A stretch of DNA of 64,000 bases, taken from contig JARCOQ010000097.1 in assembly GCA_029207755.1 (NCBI GenBank), positions 124,001 to 188,000 of the forward strand, read 5' to 3'. A program made the translations under genes and the position numbers. How positions within the stretch are numbered: position 1 is the first letter of the stretch; each line of letters opens with the position of its first letter. The notes beneath the pieces were generated by a model. The model saw nothing but the letters and a program-made list of their open reading frames with translations, made no database searches and was not told the DNA's origin. Source of the stretch: Chamaea fasciata (Eukaryota > Chordata > Aves > Passeriformes > Sylviidae). This document shows, one piece after another, positions 13,755 to 26,400 of this stretch.

Positions 13755-15622
13755 GGACACCTAGGGGACAGCCAGGGCAACCCAGGGACACCAGGGCCCC
13801 CCCAGAGACACCTAGGGGACAGCCAGGGAACCCCAGGGACACCCTGGGCACCCCCAGGGACACCTAGGGGACAGCCAGGGAACCCCAGGGACACCCTGGG
13901 CACCCCCAGGGACACCTAGGGGACAGCAAGGGCACCCCCAGGGACACCTAGGGGACAGGCAGGGCACACCCAGGGACACCTAGGGGACAGCCAGGGCCCC
14001 CCCAGGGACACCTAGGGGACAGGCAGGGCAACCCCAGGGACACCGAGGGGGACAGCCAGGGCACCCCCAGGGACACCTAGAGGACAGGCAGGACACCCCC
14101 AGGGCACCCCAGGGACACCCATTGCACCCCCAGGGACACCAAGGGGACAGCCAGAGCACCCCAAGGACAGCCAGGGCACCCCCAGGGACACCTAGGGGAC
14201 AGCCAGGGCACCCCAGGGACACCAAGGGGACAGCCAGGGCAACCCCAGGGACACCTAGGGGACAGCCAGGGCACCCCCAGAGACCCCTAGGGGACAGCCA
14301 GGGCACTCCCAGGGACACTCTGGGCACCCACAGGGACACCTTGAAGACAGCCAGGGCACCTCAGGGACATCCAGGGCACCCCCAGGGACACCTAGGGGAC
14401 AGCCAGGGCACCCTAGGGACCGCCAGGGCACCCCCAGGGACACCCAGGGCACCCCCAGGGACACGAAGGGGACAGCCAGGGCACCCCAGGGACACCCAGG
14501 GCACCCCCAGGGACACCTAGGGGACAGGCAGGGCACCCCCAGGGACACCCAGGGCACCCCCAACGACACCTAGGTGACAGGCAGGGCACCCCCAGGGACA
14601 CTGACGGGACAGCCAGGGCACCCCCAGGGACACCTAGGGGACAGCCAGGGCACCTGAGGGACACCTAGGGGAAGGCAGGACACCCCCAGGGACACCTAGG
14701 GTTCAGCCATGGCACCCCAGGGACACCCAGGGCACCCTCAGGGAAACCGAGGGCACAGCCAGGGCACCCCCAGGGACACCTAGGGGACAGGCAGCGCACC
14801 CCCAGAGACCCCTAGGGGACAGCCAGGGCCCACCCAGGGACACCCAGGGCACCCCCAGGGACACCTAGGGAACAGTCAGGGCATCCCCAGGGACACCCAG
14901 GGCACCCCCAGGGACGCCTAGAGGACAGCCAGGGCACCCCCAGGGACACCTAGGGGACAGGCAGTGCACCCCAAGGGACACCTAGGGGGACAGCCAGGGC
15001 TCCCCCAGGGACACCTAGGGGACAGCCAGGGCACTCCAGGGACAGCCAGGGCACCCCAGGGACACCGAGGGCACAGCCAGGGCACCCTAGAGACAGCCAG
15101 GGCACCCCCAGAGACACAGAGGGCACAGCCAGGGCACCCTAGGGACAGCCAGGGCACCCCCAGGGACACCTAGGGGACAGGCAGGCCACCCCCAGGGACA
15201 CCTAGGGGACACCCAGGGCCCCCCCAGGGACACCTAGGGGACAGCCAGGGAACCCCAGGAACACCATGGGCACGCCCAGGGACACGTAGGGCACCCCAAG
15301 AGACACTGAGGGCCCAGCCAGGGCACCCTAGGGACAGCCAGGGCACCCCCAGGGACACGTAGGGTACAGCCAGGGCACCATAGGGACACCCAGGGCACCC
15401 CCAGGGACACCGAGGGCACAGCCAGGGCACCCGAGGGACAGCCAGGGCACCCCCAGGGACACCTAAGGGACAGGCAGGGCACCTCCAGGGACAGCCAGGG
15501 TACCCCCAGGGACACCTAGGGACAGTCAGGGCACCCCAGGGACACCTAGGGGACAGCCAGGGCACCCCAGGGACACCTAGGGGACAGCCAGGGCACCCTA
15601 GGGACACCTAGGGCACCCCCAG
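13755..15622. repeat. Minisatellite array, segment 3
   Basis: Only 31-32 bp and 21 bp repeat units are seen between M2 and M3. The section from about 14,255 to 14,760 contains a signature run (GACACTGACGGGACAGCC, then GAGACCCCTAGG, GGACACTCTGGGC and GACACCTTGAAGAC) that recurs near 7.0, 21.5, 30.6, 34.9, 42, 42.9, 58.2 and 60.6 kb. From about 14,760 onward the segment is the second copy of the flank of M2. No gene or regulatory site is recognised. Confidence 0.92.
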
Positions 15623-18069
15623 GGACATCGAGGGACAGCCAGGAACCCCCTGGGACAGCCAGCTCACCCCCACGGCCGCCTCCACCTCCAGGAGCGATCA
15701 AAACCCTCCTCTGGTTCTTTGATGCCTCAAATGGGCCGCCCAAACCTCCCGAATACCCCCCAAAGCACCCAAAGCAGCCCCCAGGACTCCCTCCAGAACC
15801 CCACAACCCAAAAACCCCCTCCACGACAACTCAGGACCCCCAGGATCCCCCCAAATCCGCGCCCCCCTCACCCTGAGGTCCCGTTTGAGCCGCTCCACGT
15901 TGCGGACAGGCACCAGCTCATCAAGCCCCAAGCACCAACACCTGCGGGACTGGGATGGACTGAGAGCACTGGGAGGGTGACCAGAGAAACCTGGGATGGA
16001 CAAAGAGTGGACTGGGATGAACTGGGATGAACTGGCAGGCGTGTGGGGGTCCATGGTGGCCACTCGGTGCCTTACTGGTCTATACTGGGATGGGTCGGAT
16101 GGCCCCAGGGGAGGGGGTGAGGCCACACTGGTCCAGACTGGGAGGGGAGTCACCATGGTGCCGGAGGCGGAGTCGAGGATACGAGCGAGGCAGGGACACC
16201 TAGGGGACAGCCAGGGCAACCCAGGGACACCAGGGCCCTCCCAGGGACACCTAGGGGACAGCCAGGGAACCCCAGGGACACCCTGGGCACCCCCAGGGAC
16301 ACCTAGGGGACAGCAAGGGCACCCCCAGGGACACCTAGGGGACAGGCAGGGCACACCCAGGGACACCTAGGGGACAGCCAGGGCCCCCCCAGGGACACCT
16401 AGGGGACAGGCAGGGCACCCCCAGGGACACCGAGGGGACAGCCAGGGCACCCCCAGGGACACCTAGAGGACAGGCAGGACACCCCCAGGGCACCCCAGGG
16501 ACACCCATTGCACCCCCAGGGACACCAAGGGGACAGCCAGAGCACCCCAAGGACAGCCAGGGCACCCCCAGGGACACCTAGGGGACAGCCAGGGCACCCC
16601 AGGGACACCAAGGGGACAGCCAGGGCAACCCCAGGGACACCTAGGGGACAGCCAGGGCACCCCAGGGACACCCAGGGCACCCCCTGGGACACCAAGGGGA
16701 CAGGCAGGGCACCCCCAGGGACACCGAGGGGAAAGCCAGGGCACCCCCAGGGACACCTAGGGGAAGGCAGGACAGCCCCAGGGACACCTAGGGGACAGCC
16801 AGGGCACCCCCAGGGACATTTAGAGGACAGCCAGGGCACTCCAGGGACACCCAGGGCACTCCCAGGGACACCTAGGGGACAGGCAGGGCACCCCCAGGGA
16901 CACCCAGGGCACCCCCAGGGACACCTAGGGGACAGGCAGGGCACCCCCAGGGACACCTAGGGGACAGCCAGGGCACCCCCAGGGACACTGACGGGACAGC
17001 CAGGGCACCCCCAGAGACCCCTAGGGGACAGCCAGGGCACTCCCAGGGACACTCGGGGCACCCACAGGGACACCTTGGGGACAGCCAGGGCACCCAAGGG
17101 ACACCCAGGGCACCCCCAGGGACACCTAGGGGACAGGCAGGGCACCCCCAGGGACACCCAGGGCACCCCCAACGACACCTAGGGGACAGGCAGGGCACCC
17201 CAGGGACACCCAGGGACACCTAGGGGACTGCCCGGGCATCCCCAGGGACAGCCAGGTCACCCCCAGGTACACCTAGGGGACAGCCAGGGCACCCCAGGCA
17301 CACCCAGGGCACCCCCAGGGACACCTAGGGGACAGCCACGGCACACTAGGGACAGCCCGGGCACCCCCAGGGACACCGAGGGGACAGCCAGGGCACCCTC
17401 AGAGACACCGAGGGCACAGCCAGGGCACCCTGGGGACAGCCAGGGCACCCCCAGGGACACCTAGGGGACAGGCAGGTCACCCCCAGGGACACCTAGGGGA
17501 CAGCCAGGGCACCCTAGGGACAGCCAGGGCACACCCAGGGACACCTAGGGGACAGGCATGGCACCCCCAGGGACACCTAGGGGACAGCCAGGGCACCCCA
17601 GGGACAGCCAGGGCACCCCCTGGGACACCAAGGGGACAGACAGGGCACCCCCAGGGACACCGAGGGGAAAGCCAGGGCACCCCCAGGGACACCAAGGGGA
17701 AGGCAGGACACCCCCAGGGACACCTAGGGGACAGCCAGGGCACCCCCAGGGACATTTAGGGGACAGCTAGGGCACTCCAGGGACACCCAGGGCACCCCCA
17801 GGGACATTTAGGTGACAGCCAGGGTACTCCAGGGACACCCAGGGAACCTCCAGGGACACCTAGGGGACAGGCAGGGAACCGCCAGGGACACCTAGGGGAC
17901 AGCCAGGGCACCCCCAGGGACACCCAGGGCACCCCCAGGGACACCTAGGGGACAGGATGGGCACCCCCAGTGCACACCAGGGACACCCAGCGCACCCCCA
18001 GGGACACCAAGGGGACAGCCAGAGAACCCCAAGGACAGCCAGGGCACCCACAGAGACACCTAGGGGACA
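15620..18069. repeat. Left copy of a long-range duplication, offset 45,931 bp
   Basis: This segment aligns base for base with 61,551-64,000 at a constant offset of 45,931, with no length change seen through several complex units. The observed differences are scattered substitutions, such as GTGGGGGTCC against GTGGGAGTCC in the module, and GGACACTGACGGG at 16,983 against GGACACAGACGGG at 62,914. The right copy runs off the window end, so the true length is unknown. Within the module the match is strongest to the right of about 15,785; to the left of that the two modules differ in type. Confidence 0.88.
15623..16194 (-). repeat. Module M3: amplified gene-fragment unit, type II
   Basis: It is closest to M2, at an offset of 2,440. 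On the minus strand, exon A ends at 16154, exon B is 15872-15941 and exon C is 15668-15694. It carries the type II change GAGCGATC, so the exon C acceptor AG is absent. It lacks the extra G of M2, and the A-B interval is open on the minus strand. It has CACTGGTCCAG where M2 has CACTGGTCGAG. Its right half and about 1.9 kb of following array are almost identical to M11 and its right flank. Confidence 0.85.
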
Positions 18070-21000
18070 GCCAGGGCACCCCAGGGACTCCTAGGGGACA
18101 GCCAGGGCACCCCCAGGGACACCTAGGGGACAGCCAGGGCACCCAAGGGACACCCAGGGCACCCCCAGGGACACCTAGGGGACAGCAAGGGCACCCACAG
18201 GGACACCCAGGGCACCCCCAGGGACACGTAGGGGACAGCCAGGGCACCCCAGGGACACCCTGGGCGCCCCCAGGGACACCTAGGGGACAGGCAGGGCACC
18301 CCCAGAGACCCCTAGGGGCCAGACAGGGCACCCTAGGGACAGCAATGGCACCCCCAGGGACACGTAGGGGACAGGCTGGGCACCGTCGGGACAGCCAGGG
18401 CACCCCCTGGGCCACCTAGGGAACAGCCAGGGGACCCCAGGGACACGTAGGGGACAGCCAGGGCACCCCCAGGGACACCAAGGGGAAGGCAGGACACCCC
18501 CAGGGACACCTAGGGGACAGCCAGGGCACCCCCAGGGACATTTAGGGGACAGCTAGGGCACTCCAGGGACACCCAGGGCACCCCCAGGGACATTTAGGTG
18601 ACAGCCAGGGCACTCCAGGGACACCCAGGGAACCCCCAGGGACACCTAGGGGACAGGCAGGGAACCGCCAGGGACACCTAGGGGACAGCCAGGGCACCCC
18701 AGGGACACCCAGGGCACCCCCAGGGACACCTAGGGGACAGGCAGGGCACCCCCAGTGCACCCCAGGGACACCTTGGGGACAGCCAGGGCACCCCAGGGAC
18801 AGCCAGGGCACCCCCAAGGACACCTTGGGGACCTCCAGGGCACCTCCAGGGACACCCAGGGCACCCCCAGGGCCACCTAGGGGACAGCCAGGGCACCCCA
18901 GGGACAGCGAGGGCACCCCCAGGGACACCCAGGGCACCCCCAGGGACACCTAGGGGACAGCCAGGGCACCCCAGGGACACCCAGGGCACCCCCAGGGACA
19001 CCTAGGGGACAGCCAGGGCACCCCTAGGGACACCTAGGGGAGAGGCAGGGCACCCCCAGGGACACCTAGGGGACAGCCAGGGCACCCCCAAGGACACCTA
19101 GGAGACACGCAGGGAACCCCCAGGGACACCTAGGGGACAGCCAGGGTATCCCCAGGGACACCCAGGGCACCCCCAGGGACACCAAGGGGACAGCAAGGGC
19201 ACCCAGAGGGACACCTAAGGGACACCCTGGGCACCCCCAGGGACACCAAGGGGACGCCCAGGGACACCTAGGGGATAGCCAGGGCACCCCAGGGACAGCG
19301 AGGGCACCCCCAGGGACACCTAGGGGACAGCTAGGGCAGCCCAGGGACACTCAGGGCACCCCCAGGGAAACCTAGGGGACAGCCAAGGAACCCCAGGGAC
19401 AAGTACGGGACAGCCAGGGAACCCCACTGACACTCTGTGCACCCCCAGGGACACCCAGGGCCCCCCCAGGGACACCTAGGGGACAGCCAGGGAACCCCAG
19501 AAACACCCTAGCCACCCCCAGGGACACCTAGGGGACAGCCGGGGAACCCGAGGGACAGCCAGGGAACCCCCAGGGACACCTAGAGGACAGGAAGGGCACC
19601 CCCAGGGACACCTATGGGACAGCCAGGGCCCCCCCAGGGACACCAAGGGGACAGCCAGGGCACACCAGGGACAGCCAGGGCCCCCCCAGGGACACCTAGA
19701 TGATAGCCAGCGCCCCACCAGGGACACCCAGGGCAACCCCAGGGACATCTAGGGCACAGGCAGGGCACCCCCAGGGACACCGAGGGGAAAGCCAGGGCAC
19801 CCCCAGGGACGCCTAGGGGAAGGCAGGACATACTCAGTGACACCTAGGGGACAGGCAGGGCACCCCCAGGGACATTTAGGGGACAGCCAGGGCACTCCAG
19901 GGACACCCAGGGCACCCCCAGGGACACCTAGGGGACAGGCAGGGAACCCCCAGGGACACCTAGGGGACAGGCAGGGCACCCCCAGGGACACCCAGGGCAC
20001 CCCGAACGACACCTAGGGGACAGGAAGGGCACACCCAGGGACACCTAGGGGACAGACAGGGCACTCTAAAGATAGCCAGGTCACCCCCAGGGACACCTAG
20101 GGGACAGGCAGGGCACCCCCAGGGACACCCAGGGCACCCCAAGGGACACCTAGGTGACAGCCAGGGCACCCCCAGGGACCCCTAGGGCACAGCCAGGGCA
20201 CGCCAGGGACAGCCAGGGCACCTCCAGGGACACCAAGGGGACATCCAGAGCACCCCAGGGACAGCGAGGGCACCCCCAGGGACACCGAAGGAACACCCTG
20301 GGCACCCCCAGTGACACCAAGGGGACCCCCAGGGACACCTAGGGGACAGGCAGGGCATTCCCAGGGACACTGACGGGACAGCCAGGGCACGCCCAGAGAC
20401 CCCTAGGGGACAGCCAGGGCACTCCCAGGGACACTCTGGGCACCCACAGGGACACCTAGGGGACCTCCAGGGCACCCCCAGGGACACCCAGGGCACCCCC
20501 AGGGCCACCTAGGGGACAGCCAGGGCACCCCAGGGACAGCCAGGGCCCCCCCAGGGACACCTAGGTGACAGCCAGGGCACCCCAGGCACACCCAGGGCTC
20601 CCCCAGGGACACCTAGGGGACAGCCAGGGCACCCCAGGCACACCCAGGGCTCCCCCAGGGACACCTAGGGGACAGCCAGGCCACCCCCAGGGACACCGAG
20701 GTCACCCCCAGGGACACCTAGGGCACCCCCAGAGACACCGAAGGCACAGCCAGGGCATCCTAGGGACAGCCAGGGCACCGCCAGGGACACCTAGGGCACA
20801 GCCAGGGCACCCCCAGGGACACCTAGAAGACAGCCAGGGCAACCCCAGGGACACCTAGGGGACAGCCAGGGCACCCCCAGGGACACCTAGGGGACAGCCA
20901 GGGCACTCCAGAGACAGCCAGGGCACCCCCAGGGACACCTAGGGGACAGCCAGGGCACCCGAAGGACAGCCAGAGCACCCCCAGGGACACCAAGGGCACA

Positions 21001-22882
21001 GCCAGGGCACCCAAGGGACAGCCAGGGCAACGCCAGGGACACCTAGGGGACAGCCAGGGCATCCCCAGGGACACCCAGGGCACCCCCAGGGACACCTAGA
21101 GGACAGCCAGGGCACCCCCAGAGACACCTAGGGGACAGCCAGGGCCCCCCCAGGGACAACTAGGGGACAGCCAGGGCACTCCAGGGACGCCAAGGGCACC
21201 CCCAGGGACACCTAGGGGACAGCCAGGGCACCCTAAAGACAGCCAGGGCACCCCCAGGAACACCTAGGGGACAGGCAGGGCACCCCCAGGGACACCTAGG
21301 GGACACCCAGGGCACCCCCAGGGACACCTAGGGGACAGGCCGAGCACCCCCAGGGACACCTAGGGGACAGGCAGGGCACCCCCAGGGACACCTAGGGACA
21401 GCCAGGGCACCCCCAGAGACCCCTAGGGGACAGGCCGAGCACCCCCAGGGACACCTAGGGGACAGCCAGGGCACTCCCAAGGACACTCTGGGCACCCACA
21501 GGGACACCTTGAAGACAGACAGGGCACCTCAGGGACATCCAGGGCACCCCCAGGGACACCTAGGGGACAGCCAGGGCACCATAGGGACTGCCAGGGCACC
21601 CCCAGGGACACCCAGGGCACCCCCAGGGACACGAAGGGGACTACCAGGGCACCCCCAGGGACACCTAGGGGACAGCCAGGGAACCCCAGGGACAGGCAGG
21701 GCACCCCCAGGGACACCTAGAGGACAGCCAGGGCACCCCCAGTGACGCCTAGGGGACAGCGAGGGCACCCCCAGGGACACCTAGGGGACACCCAGGGCAC
21801 CCCGAGGGACACCAGGGCACCCCCAGGGACACCTAGGGGACAGCCAGGGCACCCGAGGGACAGCCAGAGCACCCGCAGGGACACCAAGGGCACAGCCAGT
21901 GCACCCTAGGGACACCCAGCGCACCCCCAGGGACACCTAGGGGACAGCCAGGGCATCCCCAGGGACACCCAGGGCACCCCCAGGGACACGTAGAGGACAG
22001 CCAGGGCATCCCCAGGGACACCTAGGGGACAGGCAGGGACCCCCCAGGGACACCTAGGGGACAGCCAGGGCCCCCCCAGAGACAACTAGGGGACAGCCAG
22101 GGCACTCCAGGGACAGCCAGGACACCCCCAGGGACACCGAGGGCACAGCCAGGGCACCCCCAGGGACACCGAGAGGACAGGCAGGGCACCCCAGGGCAGC
22201 CCAGGGACACCCAGGGTACCCCAGGGACACGTAGGGGACCTCCCGGGCACCCCAGGGACACCCAGGGCCCACCCATGGACACCTAGGGGACAGCCAGGGC
22301 CCCCCCAGGGACACCTAGGGGACAGCCAGGTCTACCCAGGGACACCCAGGGCACCCCCAGGGACACCGAAAGGACAGCCAGGGCACCCTAGGGACAGCCA
22401 TGGCACCCTAGGGACAGCCAGGGCACCCCCAGAGACACCGAGGGCACAGCCAGGGCACCCTAGGGACAGCCAGGGCACACCTAGGGACACCTAAGGGACA
22501 GGCAGGGCATCCCCAGGGACACTGACGGGACAGCCAGGGCACCCCCAGAGACCCCTAGGGGACAGCCAGGGACCTCCTAGGGACACTCTGGGCACCCCAA
22601 GGGACACCTTGGGGTCAGCCAGGGCACCCCAGGGACACCCAGGGCACCCCCAGGGACACGGAGAGGACAGCCAGGGCACCCCCAGGGACACCTAGGGCAA
22701 GGCAGGACACCCCCAGGGACACCTAGGGGACAGGCAGGGCACCTCCAGGGACAGCCAGGGTACCCCCAGGGACACCTAGGGACAGTCAGGGCACCCCAGG
22801 GACACCTAGGGGACAGCCAGGGCACCCTAGGGACAGCCAGGGCACCCCGAGGGACACCTAAGTGACAGCCAGGGCACCCCAG
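16195..22882. repeat. Minisatellite array, segment 4
   Basis: This is continuous minisatellite with no gene seen. The left part (to about 18,069) duplicates the end of the window. Positions about 19,066-20,060 align with 33,113-34,100 at an offset of 14,047. The block around 20,100-20,620 is the first, most distant member of a higher-order family seen again at 24.8, 27.2 and 29.3 kb; its marker GACACCGAAGGAACACC is at 20281. The last 800 bp share flank sequence with the approaches to M1, M5, M8, M9 and M11. Confidence 0.92.
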
Positions 22883-23456
22883 GGACATCGAGGGACAGCC
22901 AGGAACCCCCTGGGACAGCCAGCTCACTCCCACGGCCGCCTCCACCTCCAGGAGCTATCAAAACCCTCCTCAGGTTCTTTGATGCCTCAAATGGGCCGCC
23001 CAAACCTCCCGAATACCCCCCAAAGCACCCAAAGCAGCCCCCAGGACGCCCCCCGGACCCCCCACAACCCAAAAACCCCCTCCACGACAACTCAGGACCC
23101 CCAGGATCCCCCCAAATCCGCGCCCCCCTCACCCTGAGGTCCCGTTTGAGCCGCTCCACAGTTGCGGACAGGCACCAGCTCATCAAGCCCCAAGCACCAA
23201 CACCTGCGGGACTGGGATGGACTGAGAGCACTGGGAGGGTGACCAGAGAAACCTGGGATGGACAAAGAGTGGACTGGGATGAACTGGGATGAACGGGCAG
23301 GCGTGTGGGGGTCCATGGTGGCCACTCGATGCCTTACTGGTCTATACTGGGATGGGTCGGATGGCCCCAGGGGAGGGGGTGAGGCCACAATGGTCCAGAC
23401 TGGGAGGGGAGTCACCATGGCGCCGGAGGCGGAGTCGAGGATACGAGCCAGGCAAG
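22883..23456 (-). repeat. Module M4: amplified gene-fragment unit, type I with exon B insertion
   Basis: On the minus strand, exon A ends at 23416, exon B is 23133-23203 (71 bp) and exon C is 22928-22954. It shares with M5 a one-base insertion in exon B (CCACAGTTGCGG instead of CCACGTTGCGG), which breaks the NVERLKRDLR reading frame. Exon C has CTCACTCCC for CTCACCCCC, turning the last codon from GGG to GGA without changing glycine and leaving GTGAGC intact. GAACGGGCAGG and CTCGATGCC are further M4/M5 markers. As an exon this copy would be defective. Confidence 0.85.
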
Positions 23457-26400
23457 GACACCTAGGGGACAGCCAGGGCAACCCAGGGACACCAGGGCCC
23501 CCCCAGAGACACCTAGGGGACAGCCAGGGAACCCCAGGGACACCCTGTGCACCCCCAGGGACACCTAGGGGACAGCCAGGGCCCATCCCGGGACACCTAG
23601 GGGACAGCCAGGGAACCCCAGGGACACCCTGTGCACGCCCAGGGACACCCAGGGCACACCCAGGGACACCTAGGGGACAGCCAGGGCACCCTAGGGACAG
23701 ACAGGGCACCCCCAGGGACACCGAGGGCACAGCCAGGGCACCCCCAGGGACACAGAGAGGACAGGCAGGGCACCCCCAGGGACACCTTGGGGACAGCCAG
23801 GGCACCCCAGGGACAGCCAGGGCACCCCCAAGGACACCTAGGGGACAGCCAGGGCACCCCAGGGACAGCGAGGGCACCCCCAGGGACACCCAGGGCACCC
23901 CCAGGGACACCTAGGGGACAGCCAGGGCACCCCCAGGGACACCCAGGGCACCCCCAGGGACACCTAGGGGACAGCCAGGGCACCCCCAGGGACACCTAGG
24001 GGAGAGGCAGGGCACCCCCAGGGACACCTAGGGGACAGCCAGGGCACCCCCAAGGACACCTAGGGGACACGCAGGGAACCCCCAGGGACACCTAGGGGAC
24101 AGCCAGGGTATCCCCAGGGACACCCAGGGCACCCCCAGGGACACCAAGGGGACTGCAAGGGCACCCAGAGTGACACCTAAGGGACACCCTGGGCACCCCC
24201 AGGGACACCAAGGGGACGCCCAGGGACACCTAGGGGATAGCCAGGGCACCCCAGGGACAGCGAGGGCACCCCCAGGGACACCTAGGGGACAGGCAGGGCA
24301 CCCCCAGGGACACCGAGGGGAAAGCCAGGGCACCCCCAGGGACGCCTAGGGGAAGGCAGGACACCCTCAGTGACACCTAGGGGACAGCCAGGGCACCCCC
24401 AGGGACATTTAGGGGACAGCCAGGGCACTCCAGGGACACCCAGGGCACCCCCAGAGACACCTAGGGGACAGCCAGGGCACCCCCACGGACACCCAGGGCA
24501 CCCCGAACGACACCTAGGGGACAGGAAGGGCACCCCCAGGGACACTGACGGGACAGCCAGGGCACCCCCAGAGACCCCTAGGGGACAGCCAGGGCACCCC
24601 AGGGACACCCAGGGCACCCCCAGGGACACCAAGGGGACAGGCAGGGCACCCCCACGGACACCCAGGGCACCCCGAACGACACCTAGGGGACAGGAAGGGC
24701 ACACCCAGGGACACCTAGGGGACAGCCAGGGCACTCTAAAGATAGCCAGGTCACCCCCAGGGACACCTAGGGGACAGGCAGGGCACCCCCAGGGACACCC
24801 AGGGCACCCCAAGGGACACCTAGGTGACAGCAAGGGCACCCCCAGGGACCCCTAGGGCACAGCCAGGGCACGCCAGGGACAGCCAGGGCACCTCCAGGGA
24901 CACTAAGGGGACATCCAGAGCACCCCAGGGACAGCCAGGGCACCCCCAGGAACACCGAAGGAACACCCTGGGCACGCCCAGTGACACCAAGGGGCCCCCA
25001 GGGACACCTAGGGGACAGGCAGGGCATTCCCAGGGACACTGACGGGACAGCCAGGGCACGCCCAGAGACCCCTAGGGGACAGCCAGGGCACTCCCAGGGA
25101 CACTCTGGGCACCCACAGGGACACCTAGGGGACCTCCAGGGCACCCCCAGGGACACCCAGGGCACCCCCAGGGCCACCTAGGGGACAGCCAGGGCACCCC
25201 AGGGACAGCCAGGGCCCCCCCAGGGACACCAAGGGGACAGCCAGGGCACCCCAGGCACACCCAGGGCTCCCCCAGGGACACCTAGGGGACAGCCAGGGCA
25301 CCCCAGGCACACCCAGGGCTCCCCCAGGGACACCTAGGGGACAGCCAGGCCACCCCCAGGGACACCGAGGTCACCCCCAGGGACACCTAGAGCACCCCCA
25401 GAGACACCGAAGGCACAGCCAGGGCAGCCTAGGGACCGCCAGGGCACCGCCAGGGACACCTAGGGGACAGCCAGGGCAGCCCCAGGGACACCTAGGGGAC
25501 AGCCAGGGCACTCCAGAGACAGCCAGGGCACCCCCAGGGACACCTAGGGGACAGCCAGGGCACCCGAAGGACAGCCAGAGCACCCCCAGGGACACCAAGG
25601 GCACAGCCAGGGCACCCCAGGGACACCCAGGGCAACGGCAGGGACACCTAGGGGACAGCCAGGGCATCCCCAGGGACACCCAGGGCACCCCCAGGGACAC
25701 CTAGAGGACAGCCAGGGCACCCCCAGGGACACCTAGGGGACAGGCAGGGCACCCCCAGAGACACCTAGGGGACAGCCAGGGCCCCCCCAGGGACAACTAG
25801 GGGACAGCCAGGGCACTCCAGGGACACCAAGGGCACCCCCAGGGACACCTAGGTTTCAGCCAGGGCACCCTAAAGACACCCAGGGCACCCCCAGGGACAC
25901 CTAGGGGACAGGCAGGGCACCCCCAGGGAAACCTAGGGGACAGCCAGGGCACCCCCAGGGACATTTAGGGGACAGCCAGGGCACTCCAGGGACACCCAGG
26001 GCACCCCCAGGGACACCTAGGGGACAGGCCGAGCACCCCCAGGGAAACCTAGGGGACAGGCAGGGCACCCCCAGGGACACTGACGGGACAGCCAGGGCAC
26101 CCCCAGAGACCCCTAGGGGACAGCCAGGGCACTCCCAGGGACACTCTGGGCACCCACAGGGCCACCTAGGGGACAGCCAGGGCACCTCAGGGACATCCAG
26201 GGCACCCCCAGGGACACCTAGGGGACAGCCAGGGCACCCTAGGGACCGCCAGGGCACCCCCAGGGACACCCAGGGCACCCCCAGGGACACGAAGGGGACA
26301 GCCAGGGCACCCCCAGGGACACCTAGGGGACAGCCAGGGCACCCCAGGGACACGCAGGGCACCCCCAGGGACACCTAGAGGACAGCCAGGGCACCCCCAG

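Larger units (their letters stand above)
12250..16651. repeat. Tandem duplication carrying modules M2 and M3, offset 2,510 to 2,386 bp
   Basis: About 12,250-14,265 aligns with about 14,760-16,651. The offset is 2,510 at GCAGCGCACC (12281 and 14791), about 2,511 up to 12,890, 2,440 across the modules, and about 2,386 near 14,122 and 16,508. The steps mark small deletions in the second copy; the first removes about 71 bp present near 12,900-12,990. The unit therefore contains one whole gene-fragment module together with its minisatellite flanks, so module and array were copied as one segment. Confidence 0.85.
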
